Both the position numbers and the translations under genes were made by a program. From Kiritimatiellia bacterium (GTDB lineage Bacteria; Verrucomicrobiota; Kiritimatiellia; RFP12; DVOR01), in NCBI GenBank assembly GCA_017531445.1, contig JAFXKZ010000002.1:513286-577285 (forward strand): 64,000 bases of DNA, in the 5' to 3' direction. Shown here one piece after another: positions 7,834 through 18,384 of this stretch. Each line of letters starts with the position of its first letter. The stretch's first letter is position 1. The notes beneath the pieces were generated by a model. The model did no database searches, was not told where the DNA came from, and saw only the letters and a program-made list of their open reading frames with translations.

Positions 7834-10800
7834 ATGAAACAAGCACCTGCCGCAGGTCAACAATTATTGAAATGGGTCGGCGACACCCTTGAAATCAAAG
7901 TTTTTTGTGCTCCGAACGAAGTGGAAAAAGGAGCGATGCTCTTCCGCACCAATATCGGTGCTGCAGCAATTCATCAGGCAGAAGTCTTGGCCCACGTGGA
8001 CGAAAATCGTCTTATCAGCGGTGATGATTGGCACGATATCCCGATGACGCCTTGCGGGAAAAATGTCTGGAGCGTGCGCATTCCGCTTCTGGAGGTGGGC
8101 GTTTTTGAGGGAAAGGCGTGTTTCATCCGGGAGAACACTCCCGAACCGCTCTGGACAGAGGGCGATGGTAATCTCGTTATCAAAGTGGCACCGGCTCACA
8201 CCGCCGCCGGCAATATGATTTATGCAGCATTTGTGCGTCAATTCACACCGGCGACAATGTCTGCGCCATTTGCCTCCACCGCGCACGCATCAGCAGAAAC
8301 TGAACTGGATCGCGCCGGGTATACAGTCATTCCTCCAAGCGGGACCTTCCGCTCGCTGATGCGCCATCTTGACCATATCTGTGTGGATTTGGGCTTCCGG
8401 GGCCTTTTGCTTTTGCCTATTCATCCCACGCCCACAACCTATGCCCGGATGGGAAGATTCGGTTCGCCCTTCGCCGGACGCGACTTTCTGGATATTGACC
8501 CGGCACTGGCGGAATTTGACACCAAAGCGACGCCGCTTGATCAATTTCATGAACTCATCGGAGCTGTACACGCACGCGGGGCTTCCATCTTCATGGATTT
8601 ACCCGCCAATCATACCGGATGGGCGGCAACATTCCAAATCCATCATCCGGAGTGGTATCGTAAGAATGAAGACGGTTCATTCCATTCGCCGGGCGCGTGG
8701 GGCGTCACGTGGGAAGACCTCGTAGAGCTTGACTATTCCAAACCCGCACTGCGCCGGGCGATTGCCGATGTGTTCCTCTACTGGTGCCGGCAAGGCGTTG
8801 ACGGCTTCCGGTGTGATGCCGGCTACATGATTCCGAAAGCCGCCTGGGATGTCATTGTCGCGCTGGTGCGAAGAGAATACCCCGATACCGTCTTCCTGCT
8901 GGAAGGTCTTGGCGGCCCGATGGATGTGACCGAAGCACTCATTGGTCGATCCGGCTTGGACTGGGCATATTCGGAGATGTTCCAAACCTATGACCGTTCA
9001 GCGTTTGAAGCGATGCTTCCGGAGATGCTGCGCCTTTCAGAACAGCGCGGTCCCCTCGTCCACTTTGCCGAAACGCACGATAATAATCGGCTTGCAGCCA
9101 CTTCACCGGCATGGGCGCGGCTGCGCCTTGCACTCTCGGCTCTGCTTTCCCAGCAAGGTTCCTTTGGTATTACTGCCGGCGTTGAGTGGTATGCTAAAGA
9201 AAAGATTGATGTGCATGGGTGCGGCGGGCTCAACTGGGGCGCGGAAGACAATGCGTGTGCACTCATCCGCAGGCTCAATGCCATCTTACGCACGCATCCG
9301 CTCTTCGGTTCGGCGACAACGCTTGAACAAATTCACCATGGAGGCGGCAATGTCCTCGCAGTTTTGCGCAAGCGAAAAGAGCATCCGCCGCTGTTAATCC
9401 TCGCCAATCTGGATTGGCAACAGTGCCAGACAGTCTCTTACAAACGAAGCGCATTCCCGGAACGTATCGCCTATGATTTACTCTCCGGACACTCGATTGT
9501 GATGAATCCGGAAGGCATCCAGTTGAATCCCGGACAGGTCTGCTGTCTCTCTGCATATCCCTCCGATTTGACTGCGATTGAAGCCGCCGTGCGCCAGCGC
9601 GGTTCTTCACCTGTTTTTGCAATGCCCCAGCGGCTGCGCCGCGTAATGGCCATGCGCACCTTGCAGTGGTTGGAAGAGCCCATTCCGGAAACGGATGATG
9701 ATGCACTTGCGGTGCGATTCATTCAAGACCCCATCGCCTTCACCAAAACTTCCGCCGGGCTTCCGCGTGCCATCACCATGCAATTGCCGACCGATTCTTA
9801 CCGCGATGTCATGGTGCCGCCGGGGAAACTGCTTTACATCTCTGCGCCCTCGCCGTTCCGGGCACAACTGCGCAATGCAGATAACGAAGTCGTCAGTGAA
9901 GGACGTGCCATCGCAATGGCTGATGGCGGCTATGGCATCATGCTGCCGGTGCATCGCTCCTACTCGCCCATCCGTCATCAGCCCCGACGCACAGAACAGC
10001 TCAAGCTCTCGGCAGAAATCTACACCCCCACTGGCGTGATCAATCGCACGTCAACCATCTTTGCCCTCGCCGAAGGTATTCATTCCGGCTTGTTGCGCCG
10101 TCGCTTCTCCGGGCTGGATGTAAAAGCCCTGAACGATGCGCGCTTGCTGCTGACAAATGGCACTGGAGCAATGGGGCAAATCCGCCTCAAATGGGGCGAA
10201 ATCCGTTCGCAATACGACTGTCTGTTAGCGTTGAACCGGCACACCTCCGTGCCCGATGACCGACAAGTCTTTTTCACCCGATGCCGCGCATGGATTGTCT
10301 GCAACGGCTACAGTTCGCTTCTCTCCGGGCCGAATTTGGAGCACGTCACCGTTGCCCCCGATGGTTCCGTTGCCGAATGGCGATTTGCCGCACCCTGCGG
10401 CATGGGAAGACGCGTCCCTATCACGTTGCGCGTGGCACTGGAACCCGGAAGCAACCGTGTTGTGCTGCGCTTCCGCCGGGATAAAGCGTCCAAACCATGG
10501 CGCGATCCGGATGTCTCAGTCGGATTGATCCTGCGCCCGGATATTGAATGGCGCAACTTCCACTGTAAGACCAAAGCTTACACCGGCCCGGAAACGGAAT
10601 GGCCCAAAGCATTGGTCAACCTTCCCAACGGCTTTGGGTTCCGTCCGGAACCCGGTGTGGAACTCTCAATGGTAATGCCCAAAGCCGATTGGAATCCGGA
10701 TGGAAAATGGACGTATAGCGTCGCGCACCCGGAAGAAGCCGCCCGAGGACAAGATGCCAGTTGCGACCTTTGGAGTCCGGGTTGGTTCCATATTGAATTG

Positions 10801-12087
10801 AATCGCGGCGATGAAGCCACATTGACCGCCGGCGTTCCCTCAGCGCGCACCCCGCGCATCCCTGCACTGACACGCACCCTGCCTTCTGCCCCCATTTCGT
10901 TACGTGAGGGCATGGAGCAGGCCCTGCGCAACTACATCGTCCGGCGCGACGCACACAAGACCGTTATCGCCGGTTATCCCTGGTTCCTGGACTGGGGGCG
11001 GGACACGCTCATCTTCCTGCGTGGTGTTGTTGCCGCTGGCGATTGGGACACCGTGTTCGACACACTCACAGAGTTTGGACGCTTTGAAAAGGGCGGTACC
11101 ATTCCCAACATGATCCGTGGTGAAGACGATGCCAATCGCGAAACTGTCGATGCGCCTTTATGGTTTGCCGTAGTCGTGGATGATGCCATCGCCGCACATG
11201 GCGCGGAGAAAGTGCTCACCCATCCTTGCGGCAAGGGAAGAACCATTCGCGATGTCCTTGTGAGTATTGCCGAGAACTATGTAAAAGGCACTGAGAACGG
11301 CATCAAGGCCGATCCGGAAACAGGGCTCGTCTGGGCTCCGCATCACTACACATGGATGGACACCAACTATCCTGCAGGCACGCCACGGAATGGATATTCG
11401 GTTGAGATTCAGGCCTTATGGGTGCGGTTGCTGGATTTGCTCGGACGCGAAGTCGCCCCCAAGTGGAAGCGTCTCGCCTCAAAGGTGCGAAAGCATTTCA
11501 CCGAGCTCTTCCCGCTTCCCGGAGGTGGGCTTTCCGATTGTCTGTATGCCGAACAAGGTATTGGGGCGCGAAATGCCGAACAGGATGATGCCATCCGCCC
11601 CAATCAATTATACGCAGTGACATTAGGCTTGCTCAAAACCAACCGCGAACTCGCGGCCTCCGTCCTTTCAGCTACGGAATGTTTGCTTTCTCCCGGCGCG
11701 ATTCGTACGCTGGCCGATCGCCCGGTATCACGTCCGCTGCCGATTTACCGGGACGGCGTCTTGCTTAACGACCCGCACAATCCTTACTGGGGACGCTACG
11801 AAGGAGATGAAGACACGCGCCGGAAACCAGCCTATCACAATGGCACAGGGTGGACCTTCCCCTTCCCGTTATACGCCGAAGCACTTTTCCAGACCTATGG
11901 AGAAGATGCTCGTCGGGCCGCAAAGGCGTTGCTGGCCTCGGCCGAGTTTTTAGTCAATAAGGATTGCGTCACTCAACTTCCCGAGTGCGTACAAGGAAAC
12001 GCTCCGCACGAACCCTGCGGTACAGGTGCGCAAGCTTGGGGCGTTTCTGAACTGTTGCGCGTGCTCGTCTATCTCGAAACGCACTGA
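7834..12087 (+). CDS. Bifunctional glycogen debranching enzyme (GH13-like plus GH133-like domains)
   Basis: This large soluble enzyme (1,417 residues) combines two activities expected to debranch glycogen. The N-terminal half is a GH13 alpha-amylase-type barrel after an Ig-like region: the nucleophile context is VDGFRCDAGY, the acid/base is likely in FLLEGLGG, and the third acidic residue is in ETHDNNR. The C-terminal ~400 residues are the amylo-alpha-1,6-glucosidase (GDE_C, GH133) domain, with YPWFLDWGRDTLIFLRG, GTIPNMIRGED and later YSVEIQALWVRLL. This glucanotransferase/glucosidase fusion is like eukaryotic debranching enzyme and is found in some bacteria. It stands alone, with its own promoter and no neighbouring glg genes. 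A hairpin follows the stop codon. Confidence 0.88.
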   Translation: MKQAPAAGQQLLKWVGDTLEIKVFCAPNEVEKGAMLFRTNIGAAAIHQAEVLAHVDENRLISGDDWHDIPMTPCGKNVWSVRIPLLEVGVFEGKACFIRENTPEPLWTEGDGNLVIKVAPAHTAAGNMIYAAFVRQFTPATMSAPFASTAHASAETELDRAGYTVIPPSGTFRSLMRHLDHICVDLGFRGLLLLPIHPTPTTYARMGRFGSPFAGRDFLDIDPALAEFDTKATPLDQFHELIGAVHARGASIFMDLPANHTGWAATFQIHHPEWYRKNEDGSFHSPGAWGVTWEDLVELDYSKPALRRAIADVFLYWCRQGVDGFRCDAGYMIPKAAWDVIVALVRREYPDTVFLLEGLGGPMDVTEALIGRSGLDWAYSEMFQTYDRSAFEAMLPEMLRLSEQRGPLVHFAETHDNNRLAATSPAWARLRLALSALLSQQGSFGITAGVEWYAKEKIDVHGCGGLNWGAEDNACALIRRLNAILRTHPLFGSATTLEQIHHGGGNVLAVLRKRKEHPPLLILANLDWQQCQTVSYKRSAFPERIAYDLLSGHSIVMNPEGIQLNPGQVCCLSAYPSDLTAIEAAVRQRGSSPVFAMPQRLRRVMAMRTLQWLEEPIPETDDDALAVRFIQDPIAFTKTSAGLPRAITMQLPTDSYRDVMVPPGKLLYISAPSPFRAQLRNADNEVVSEGRAIAMADGGYGIMLPVHRSYSPIRHQPRRTEQLKLSAEIYTPTGVINRTSTIFALAEGIHSGLLRRRFSGLDVKALNDARLLLTNGTGAMGQIRLKWGEIRSQYDCLLALNRHTSVPDDRQVFFTRCRAWIVCNGYSSLLSGPNLEHVTVAPDGSVAEWRFAAPCGMGRRVPITLRVALEPGSNRVVLRFRRDKASKPWRDPDVSVGLILRPDIEWRNFHCKTKAYTGPETEWPKALVNLPNGFGFRPEPGVELSMVMPKADWNPDGKWTYSVAHPEEAARGQDASCDLWSPGWFHIELNRGDEATLTAGVPSARTPRIPALTRTLPSAPISLREGMEQALRNYIVRRDAHKTVIAGYPWFLDWGRDTLIFLRGVVAAGDWDTVFDTLTEFGRFEKGGTIPNMIRGEDDANRETVDAPLWFAVVVDDAIAAHGAEKVLTHPCGKGRTIRDVLVSIAENYVKGTENGIKADPETGLVWAPHHYTWMDTNYPAGTPRNGYSVEIQALWVRLLDLLGREVAPKWKRLASKVRKHFTELFPLPGGGLSDCLYAEQGIGARNAEQDDAIRPNQLYAVTLGLLKTNRELAASVLSATECLLSPGAIRTLADRPVSRPLPIYRDGVLLNDPHNPYWGRYEGDEDTRRKPAYHNGTGWTFPFPLYAEALFQTYGEDARRAAKALLASAEFLVNKDCVTQLPECVQGNAPHEPCGTGAQAWGVSELLRVLVYLETH

Positions 12088-12094
12088 TTGTATC

Positions 12095-12121
12095 GCGACA
12101 CCTCGCGGAAAGAGGTGTCGC
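12095..12121 (+). other. Intercistronic hairpin
   Basis: GCGACACCTC (12095-12104) and GAGGTGTCGC (12112-12121) form a perfect 10-bp stem with a 7-base loop just after the debranching enzyme stop. No T-run follows, so it is more likely an mRNA-stabilising or processing structure than a classic terminator. Confidence 0.5.
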
Positions 12122-12155
12122 ATTCGGTTCGCACCTCAATCGAACAAACCACGCA

Positions 12156-13940
12156 ATGGCACTCATCACCCTGCATAACATCACTGTCGGCTTCGGTAAT
12201 GCGCCGGTGCTTTCCAATCTTTCCCTCTCAATTGAGCCCCAAGCAAGAGCCTGTGTTACGGGACGAAATGGCGAAGGGAAATCCACCCTGTTGAAGGTCA
12301 TTGCAGGTCTGATTGAGCCGGACAGTGGAGAAATCATCAAAGAAGCCGGCGTACGAATTGCGTATTTGCCACAAGATGTTCCGGAGGATCGTCCCGGAAC
12401 TGTCGCTGAAATCTTGCACGCAGCAGTGCTTGATCCGGATAGAGAGCACTTGGTCAATGCCATCGCAACACGCCTCTTCCTGCCATTGGAAACCGATTTC
12501 AATACGCTTTCCGGCGGACTGCGCCGTCGTGTGCTTTTGGGCTGTGCTCTCGTAACAGAACCACAGCTTTTACTCTTGGATGAACCAACGAATCACCTCG
12601 ATATCGCCTCAATCCAATGGCTGGAACAATTTCTTGTTTCCGCGCCGTGCGCTTGCCTTTTTATCACACATGACCGCGCCTTCTTGAAAGCTGTTGCCAA
12701 AAGTGTCTTTGATCTTGACCGAGGCATCCTCTCCGGTTGGGACTGTGATTACACCACATTTCTGCGGCGAAAAGCAGAACTTTTGTCGGATGAAGCCGTC
12801 TACTGGGAGCGTAAATCAAAAAAACTTTCAGAAGAAGAAGCATGGCTTCGCCGTGGCGTAAAGGCGCGCACTTGTCGGAATGAAGGGCGCGTGGCGGCAT
12901 TGATGAAACTCAGACAGGAGTTCGCCCAACGCCGGACGCAAAGCGATACCGCCACGCTTTCGCTCGGAACTTCGACCGAACGCACGGGAGATATCGTCTA
13001 CCAATGCCAGGATCTTTCGTTTGGTTATCACCCGAATCAACCTTTACTGAAGAACGTCAATCTGCGTATTCTCCGTGGAGAACGCATTGGAATCCTAGGA
13101 GAAAATGGCGCGGGGAAAACCACACTTTTGAAGTTGTTGCTTGGAAAACTCACGCCTTCAAGCGGCAACCAAAAATTGGGAAGCAACGTTAAACCGGCCT
13201 TTTTTGATCAATTGCGTGGCACATTAGACCTGGAAGCCTCCGTTGTTGAGAACGTAGCGGAAGGTAAAGAATTTGTTACCGTTAGTGGCATCCGCAAACA
13301 CATCTACGGCTATTTGGGAGATTTTCTTTTTACTCCCGAACGTGCCCGCACACCGGTCAAGGCACTCAGTGGCGGCGAACGCGCCCGCTTGCTTCTGGCG
13401 CGCCTCTTTCTCAATCCCGGCAATCTGCTGATTATGGATGAGCCTACAAACGATTTGGACGTAGAGACACTGGAACTTTTAGAAGAAGAGCTCGCCAATA
13501 TGAATGGCACGCTGCTGCTTGTCTCGCACGATCGTGAGTTTATTGATCGTGTCGCCACCTCTGTAATTGTCATTGAAGACGGCTTTGTCCGCACTTATCC
13601 GGGAGGATATTCCGATTGGCAAACGGCGAAAGCACGACAAACCGTAGCGGAAGCAAAGACCACGCAAGCATCCGAAAAGGACGTAATAAAGACTAAACGG
13701 GATAATTCTGCCACGCGACTTTCCTATAAAGAACAACAGCTTCTGAAAACACTTCCTGTTGAGATTGATCGGCTTGAGGCTGAAATAGCGACCTATAACG
13801 AGCGTTTGACACAGCCGAACGTGGATTATGCCGCACTTTCTTCACTGCTTACCGCGGCGCAGACACGCTTGGAAGAAGTTTTTGAACAATATTGTCTCAT
13901 TGAAGAAAAAGCGCAACAGCTTACAAATCATTCCAACTGA
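12156..13940 (+). CDS. ABC-F family ATPase (Uup-like)
   Basis: This soluble tandem ABC ATPase has 594 residues and no membrane domain. Each half has a Walker A (GRNGEGKST near residue 34; GENGAGKTT near 313), an ABC signature (LSGGLRRR; LSGGERARLLLARLF) and Walker B (LLLDEPTNHLDIAS; LIMDEPTNDLD). The linker and the lysine/glutamate-rich C-terminal coiled coil (about residues 520-590) fit Uup, an ABC-F protein that acts on ribosomes or branched DNA intermediates. The C-terminal coil favours Uup over EttA, but the exact subtype is uncertain. The start ATG lies 69 bp after the debranching enzyme stop. It converges with murJ. Confidence 0.88.
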   Translation: MALITLHNITVGFGNAPVLSNLSLSIEPQARACVTGRNGEGKSTLLKVIAGLIEPDSGEIIKEAGVRIAYLPQDVPEDRPGTVAEILHAAVLDPDREHLVNAIATRLFLPLETDFNTLSGGLRRRVLLGCALVTEPQLLLLDEPTNHLDIASIQWLEQFLVSAPCACLFITHDRAFLKAVAKSVFDLDRGILSGWDCDYTTFLRRKAELLSDEAVYWERKSKKLSEEEAWLRRGVKARTCRNEGRVAALMKLRQEFAQRRTQSDTATLSLGTSTERTGDIVYQCQDLSFGYHPNQPLLKNVNLRILRGERIGILGENGAGKTTLLKLLLGKLTPSSGNQKLGSNVKPAFFDQLRGTLDLEASVVENVAEGKEFVTVSGIRKHIYGYLGDFLFTPERARTPVKALSGGERARLLLARLFLNPGNLLIMDEPTNDLDVETLELLEEELANMNGTLLLVSHDREFIDRVATSVIVIEDGFVRTYPGGYSDWQTAKARQTVAEAKTTQASEKDVIKTKRDNSATRLSYKEQQLLKTLPVEIDRLEAEIATYNERLTQPNVDYAALSSLLTAAQTRLEEVFEQYCLIEEKAQQLTNHSN

Positions 13941-14050
13941 CTTTTCCGGCAGTCCTACAGACCCAAAACAGCAAAAAGGGGCGCATATTTTCCTTGTCCC
14001 CACCTGTTTGTGTACACGCATCACCCTTAAAAATTGAGCGATTGACCCGC

Positions 14051-15616
14051 TTAAGACTTCTTTCCACGCCGTTTACGAAGCGCAAATTCAGAAAGAATCT
14101 GCTTCACTGTATGCGGTGCGAACAGATAAATCAGAGGAAAATAAAGCACTCCTCCAACAATAATTGCCAGCGGAAGTGCAATCCAAGAAACGAGCCTTTC
14201 ACTTAATGCGCTCCAGCACCAATAGGCTGCGGCACCCATCATCATGGCGGCCGCACCAGCTTTCAAGAGCGTTATAAACGGCTCCTGCAAGCGCACCCCG
14301 ATTCCGCGCCGCCAAAGGATAAACAGCAGTATCGCAGTATTCAACAGAGAATTCAAACAAGTACTTACGGCAATTCCCACATGACGCCATGCTTCAGGCA
14401 GGAAAAGCACAGAACAGACATTTAAGGAAAAGTTTCCGAGAATGCACCATGATGCCACGCGGACAGGTGTTTTCAAATCTTTGAAAGCGTAAAAAATCGG
14501 AATCACCGTCTTCGCCGCCGAAAAAACAATCAATCCCGGTGCATAAGCCATTACCGCTCTGGCCGTACAAATAACCGAATGCTCCGTAAAGGCTCCACGC
14601 CGATAAATCACTTCAACAATGGGCATCGCTAAAAACATCAATCCAAACACCATGGGAGCCATCACCACCGCCAAGGTCTTCAACGCGTGTTCCAACGTCT
14701 TCACCATATCCGTATAATCTTGATTGGCGACCTGTCGGGAATACGTGGGCAAAAGCACCGTAGCAAATGCCGTACCAAAGAGTCCTAAAGGCAGATAAAT
14801 GATGCGATCGGCATACTCCAGTGCCGATGGTGCCCACGATGCACCATAGAATGCCAACCACCCATCAATGCAGATATTGATTTGTGCCAACGCGATTCCA
14901 AGCGAAGCAGGTCCCATTTGCAACAATACTTTACGGATATGAGGCGAAGACGCCCATCCGGAAAAGATAAATTGCAGCCGGAAACCAACTTTACGCAGTT
15001 CCGGCACCTGAAAGAAAATTTGAATGATTCCCGCAAGAAGAATCCCCCAGCAAACAGCTCCAATCCGCCAATAGCCGGTATCCGGAAGGAACGGACACAC
15101 ACCGACCAACGCCAGAATCCATACGATATTCAATACCACCGGCGTCAATGAAGCGACCGCAAATCGATCGCGAACATTCAAAACCGCAGAAACGATTGCA
15201 ACAATGCAGATCAACACCGCGTATGGAAGCATAATCCGCATTAACGGCATTGCTTCCGACCAACGCGAGGCCTCGCCGCAATACTCCTCAATCCCATAAC
15301 TTGCCAAGATACCAAGCCCCACTAAAAATCCAAGGAGGCATAACAGCAAGCCCAAGATCCGTGCAAAGAAACGTTGCGCAGCGGCTTTCCCTTCTGTACG
15401 CTCAATCTCCGCAAAAACCGGGATAAACGCCGCGCCAAGTGCGCCCTCTCCAAAAAGCCTACGGAAGAGATTCGGAATACGGAACGCTATTACAAAAGCA
15501 CTCTGTAAGGTGCTGGTGCCAAAAAAATGCGCCATCAACATCTCCCGCACCAAACCGAATACACGGCTGATACCGGTCATTGCGCTGACAATTCCCACCT
15601 TGCCCAATAATTTCAT
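14051..15616 (-). CDS. murJ: Murein lipid II flippase MurJ
   Basis: MurJ is an integral inner-membrane protein of the MOP superfamily that flips lipid II to the periplasm for peptidoglycan synthesis. The 521-residue sequence is almost wholly hydrophobic helices (about 14 expected) and contains the MurJ hallmarks SRVFGLVREMLMAHFFG, FRIPNLFRRLFGEGALGAAFIPVF and, in the centre, YADRIIYLPLGLFGTAFATVLLPTYSR split over a loop. I chose ATG at 15616 (MKLLGKVGIV), preceded by GGAG at good spacing; the in-frame upstream ATG at 15718 would overlap lpxK. It lies 13 bp after the lpxK stop, so the two envelope genes are probably co-transcribed. Confidence 0.93.
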   Translation of the reverse strand: MKLLGKVGIVSAMTGISRVFGLVREMLMAHFFGTSTLQSAFVIAFRIPNLFRRLFGEGALGAAFIPVFAEIERTEGKAAAQRFFARILGLLLCLLGFLVGLGILASYGIEEYCGEASRWSEAMPLMRIMLPYAVLICIVAIVSAVLNVRDRFAVASLTPVVLNIVWILALVGVCPFLPDTGYWRIGAVCWGILLAGIIQIFFQVPELRKVGFRLQFIFSGWASSPHIRKVLLQMGPASLGIALAQINICIDGWLAFYGASWAPSALEYADRIIYLPLGLFGTAFATVLLPTYSRQVANQDYTDMVKTLEHALKTLAVVMAPMVFGLMFLAMPIVEVIYRRGAFTEHSVICTARAVMAYAPGLIVFSAAKTVIPIFYAFKDLKTPVRVASWCILGNFSLNVCSVLFLPEAWRHVGIAVSTCLNSLLNTAILLFILWRRGIGVRLQEPFITLLKAGAAAMMMGAAAYWCWSALSERLVSWIALPLAIIVGGVLYFPLIYLFAPHTVKQILSEFALRKRRGKKS

Positions 15617-15629
15617 TTGCCGACTCCGC

Positions 15630-16829
15630 TTATGCTTTTTCGGATGTCCACGTATTTTTTTTGCCGCAAATGTGGCTGACAGCCTCGTGGAAATTAATTG
15701 CTCCACGCAGAATTTCAATTTCTATCCGGAGATAATAGACCGGAACAGCGGTCGTCGATAGTTTAGGAAATCGCACGGCATCTTTTTCGGTTGTAATCAT
15801 TGCATCGCATCCCAAATCTGCCGCACGATTGACCACATTGATTACTTCTTGCGTCGCATAGCGGTGGTGATCGGCATAGCGTACGCATTCCACCAACTCC
15901 GCACCATAACGTTTCAAGAAATTTTCAAAGCTCTGAGGCACTGCGATCCCTGACAAAGCCAAAATACGCTTCCCCTTTAACCAGGTCAACGCTTCGTCCC
16001 CTTGCGCATAAACATTCTTCAGGCGTTTCGGAGCATGACAGCATTCAATGATTTCTGCATGGTGATTCAACTCTTTCAATCTCCGGCGCAACTCACCGGA
16101 ATTACCATCACTTTTGGTAATAAAGATAAAGTCGGCACGTTTAATATTCTGCGCCCTTTCACGCAACACGCCTCGTGGCAAAAGATTACCATTCCCAAAG
16201 GGGTTCGTCTTGTCCACCAAAACGATGTCATGTGAATGTTTCAACTTGTGATACTGAAATCCATCGTCTAAGATCAACGTATCACAGCCGAACTTGCGAA
16301 TCGCATGATGCCCGGATTTTACACGGTCTCTATCAACCAGCACCACTACACCGGGCAAATTGCTGGCAAGCATATAGGGTTCATCACCGCCCGTCTCGGA
16401 ATCCAACAACACATGCCGCCCATCGCTCACCTCAAGCGGCGGCTCGATCTTTTCCGAAAAGATACGCTGTAAAAACGGTTTTTCCTTGCGACGATACCCT
16501 CTGGAAAGGATCGCCACCTTTCGCCCTTGTCGTGTCAATTCCCGTGCAAAAATCTCCACCACCGGCGTTTTCCCCGTCCCGCCGGCAGTGACATTCCCAA
16601 CACTGATGACTTGACACCCCAGCGGATATCTCCGCAAAACACCCATCGCAAAAAAACGCATTCGCAACCAAACCACGGCGCTGAACACCTTGGAAACACC
16701 CTTCAAAAAGCCGAGAAGCACTTTCGGCCAGAAGTCTTTTACATTCTGGTCTGCGCCTTCCTGTTGAATCAAAGGAATGACATAACTTTCCAATTGTTCG
16801 ATAAAGCGTACCTTGCTTTTCTTGGCCAC
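15630..16829 (-). CDS. lpxK: Tetraacyldisaccharide 4'-kinase LpxK
   Basis: LpxK phosphorylates the 4' position of the lipid A disaccharide precursor at the inner membrane. The P-loop is [15 protein letters not shown] (residues ~78-92), followed by a second kinase motif region ILSRGYRRK, the GGDEPYMLA segment and [13 protein letters not shown], all typical of LpxK. At 399 residues it is longer than E. coli LpxK (about 330), with an N-terminal extension containing a hydrophobic helix (VLLGFLKGV... region) for membrane attachment. Together with lpxA at 23.8 kb it shows that the organism makes lipid A. The upstream neighbour is the PurF-like gene, 23 bp away. Confidence 0.93.
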   Translation of the reverse strand: MAKKSKVRFIEQLESYVIPLIQQEGADQNVKDFWPKVLLGFLKGVSKVFSAVVWLRMRFFAMGVLRRYPLGCQVISVGNVTAGGTGKTPVVEIFARELTRQGRKVAILSRGYRRKEKPFLQRIFSEKIEPPLEVSDGRHVLLDSETGGDEPYMLASNLPGVVVLVDRDRVKSGHHAIRKFGCDTLILDDGFQYHKLKHSHDIVLVDKTNPFGNGNLLPRGVLRERAQNIKRADFIFITKSDGNSGELRRRLKELNHHAEIIECCHAPKRLKNVYAQGDEALTWLKGKRILALSGIAVPQSFENFLKRYGAELVECVRYADHHRYATQEVINVVNRAADLGCDAMITTEKDAVRFPKLSTTAVPVYYLRIEIEILRGAINFHEAVSHICGKKNTWTSEKA

Positions 16830-16852
16830 GGTGCTATCCTTAATCCATCACT

Positions 16853-18340
16853 TTATTTTTTACGGGCAGCGCAAACATCGCTACAACACGCACACATTCC
16901 CTTGCATCCGCCATTGCCATTCAGGGAAAAATCCTCACCCGTCCAGCAATAAGTGCAAACCTTTTTGCCAATACCGATCGCCTTAATCACATCTTCCACA
17001 CGCTGAAAAGCTAAAGAGGTCATATTCATTCTGCGACGCATTTCCTCAACCATCCGTTTATACGGCTCACCGTCCGGATCACGATACGCCTCGATATTCG
17101 CCTCAGGCCCCTCCATTTCCAAAATAATACGGCGTGTAATCAAATCCATCACACTCTCCGTACGTGAAAATGTCAGGAACTTGCATTTATACAGTAAAGG
17201 CGGACACGCAATACGGACATGGACTTCTTTCGCGCCGGCTTCATACAAACGCCCCACCTGATTGCGCAATTGCGTTCCCCTGACAATGGAATCATCGCAA
17301 AAAATCAACCGCTTGCCTTCAATCAACTCCGGTACCGGCAACAACTTCATATTGGCAATCTTTTGCCGCAAACTCGGATCCGGCGGCATAAAACTCCGCG
17401 GCCATGTGGGCGTGTATTTCACGAACGGCCGGGCAAAGCGAATCCCGCTCTCAAAGGCATACCCCATCGCGTGCGCCACCCCGGAATCGGGGATTCCCGC
17501 CACATGATCTGCCTCTACGGGCGTTTGACGCGCCAAATATGCACCGCTGCGATAACGCGTCCGCTCTACGCCAACGCCTTCATACGTGCTGGCAGGATAA
17601 CCGTAATAAACATACAAAAACGAACAAATTGCCGATTCTTCCGCACCTTCTATCAAGGTTTGAAACCCGTCAAGCGAAATCGCCACCACCTCGCCGGCTT
17701 TCAAATCACGCAACCGCTGATAGCCTAAATTCGGAAAGGCTGCCGTTTCCATCGTCACCGCATATCCGCCATCTTCTTTCTTGCCAAGCACCACCGGCGT
17801 CCGCCCGAAACGATCGCGCGCGGCATACAAAATACCTTTGGAAGAAAGTACCAACAAGGAGGCCGAACCCTCAATGCGCGATTGCGCATAGTGAATCCCC
17901 GCTTCAATCGTATCCTGCGTGTTGATTAAAACAGCCACCACCTCCAGCGGATTGATCTCGCCATCCTTACCCAATTCACAGAAATGCGTGTTGCGCTGCT
18001 CTTCCAATTCAGCCACCAGTTCACTTAAATTGGTCACCAAGCCCACCAATACCAACGCATACATCCCCAGATGCGACCGCACCAAAATCGGCTGATCATC
18101 GTGATCGCTGATCACGCCAATACCGTAATTGGGATTCAGTCCAGCGAACCGCTTCGCCGCACGTTCAAAACACGCTCTGAACTGTGTATTTTGGATGTTG
18201 TGAATTGAACGGTGAAACGTATTGCCGGCAAAAAAGGCCATGCCGCCACGCACTGTCCCCATATGCGAATGATAATCCGTACCGAAATACACGTCTGAAA
18301 CACAGCCTTGCTGCGCAACGACACCAAAAAATCCGCCCAT
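16853..18340 (-). CDS. PurF-like amidophosphoribosyltransferase family protein without N-terminal cysteine
   Basis: The 495-residue protein has the two-domain PurF layout: an N-terminal Ntn-type glutaminase-like domain (GTDYHSHMGTVRGGMA, NPNYGIGVISD) and a C-terminal PRTase domain with the PRPP-binding LIFCDDSIVRGTQLRN motif. True PurF begins, after processing, with a catalytic Cys. Here the start is MGGFFGVVAQQ, with Gly at position 2 and no Cys until residue 13, so glutamine hydrolysis by the normal mechanism looks impossible. It may use free ammonia or have another role. The C-terminus is Cys-rich (VCTYCWTGED, MCACCSDVC), perhaps binding metal or an Fe-S cluster. ATG at 18340 is chosen because AAAGGAG precedes it. 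I recall similar cysteine-less paralogues in Bacteroidetes, also labelled amidophosphoribosyltransferase. Confidence 0.75.
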   Translation of the reverse strand: MGGFFGVVAQQGCVSDVYFGTDYHSHMGTVRGGMAFFAGNTFHRSIHNIQNTQFRACFERAAKRFAGLNPNYGIGVISDHDDQPILVRSHLGMYALVLVGLVTNLSELVAELEEQRNTHFCELGKDGEINPLEVVAVLINTQDTIEAGIHYAQSRIEGSASLLVLSSKGILYAARDRFGRTPVVLGKKEDGGYAVTMETAAFPNLGYQRLRDLKAGEVVAISLDGFQTLIEGAEESAICSFLYVYYGYPASTYEGVGVERTRYRSGAYLARQTPVEADHVAGIPDSGVAHAMGYAFESGIRFARPFVKYTPTWPRSFMPPDPSLRQKIANMKLLPVPELIEGKRLIFCDDSIVRGTQLRNQVGRLYEAGAKEVHVRIACPPLLYKCKFLTFSRTESVMDLITRRIILEMEGPEANIEAYRDPDGEPYKRMVEEMRRRMNMTSLAFQRVEDVIKAIGIGKKVCTYCWTGEDFSLNGNGGCKGMCACCSDVCAARKK

Positions 18341-18374
18341 AAATGCTCCTTTGTCCGAACAAATAAGACGCCTT

Positions 18375-18384
18375 ATTTTACCAT
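18375..18384 (-). promoter_or_regulatory. Probable extended -10 promoter of the PurF-like gene
   Basis: On the minus strand TGGTAAAAT reads as an extended -10 about 35 bp upstream of the ATG at 18340. No clear -35 is visible. Confidence 0.35.
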
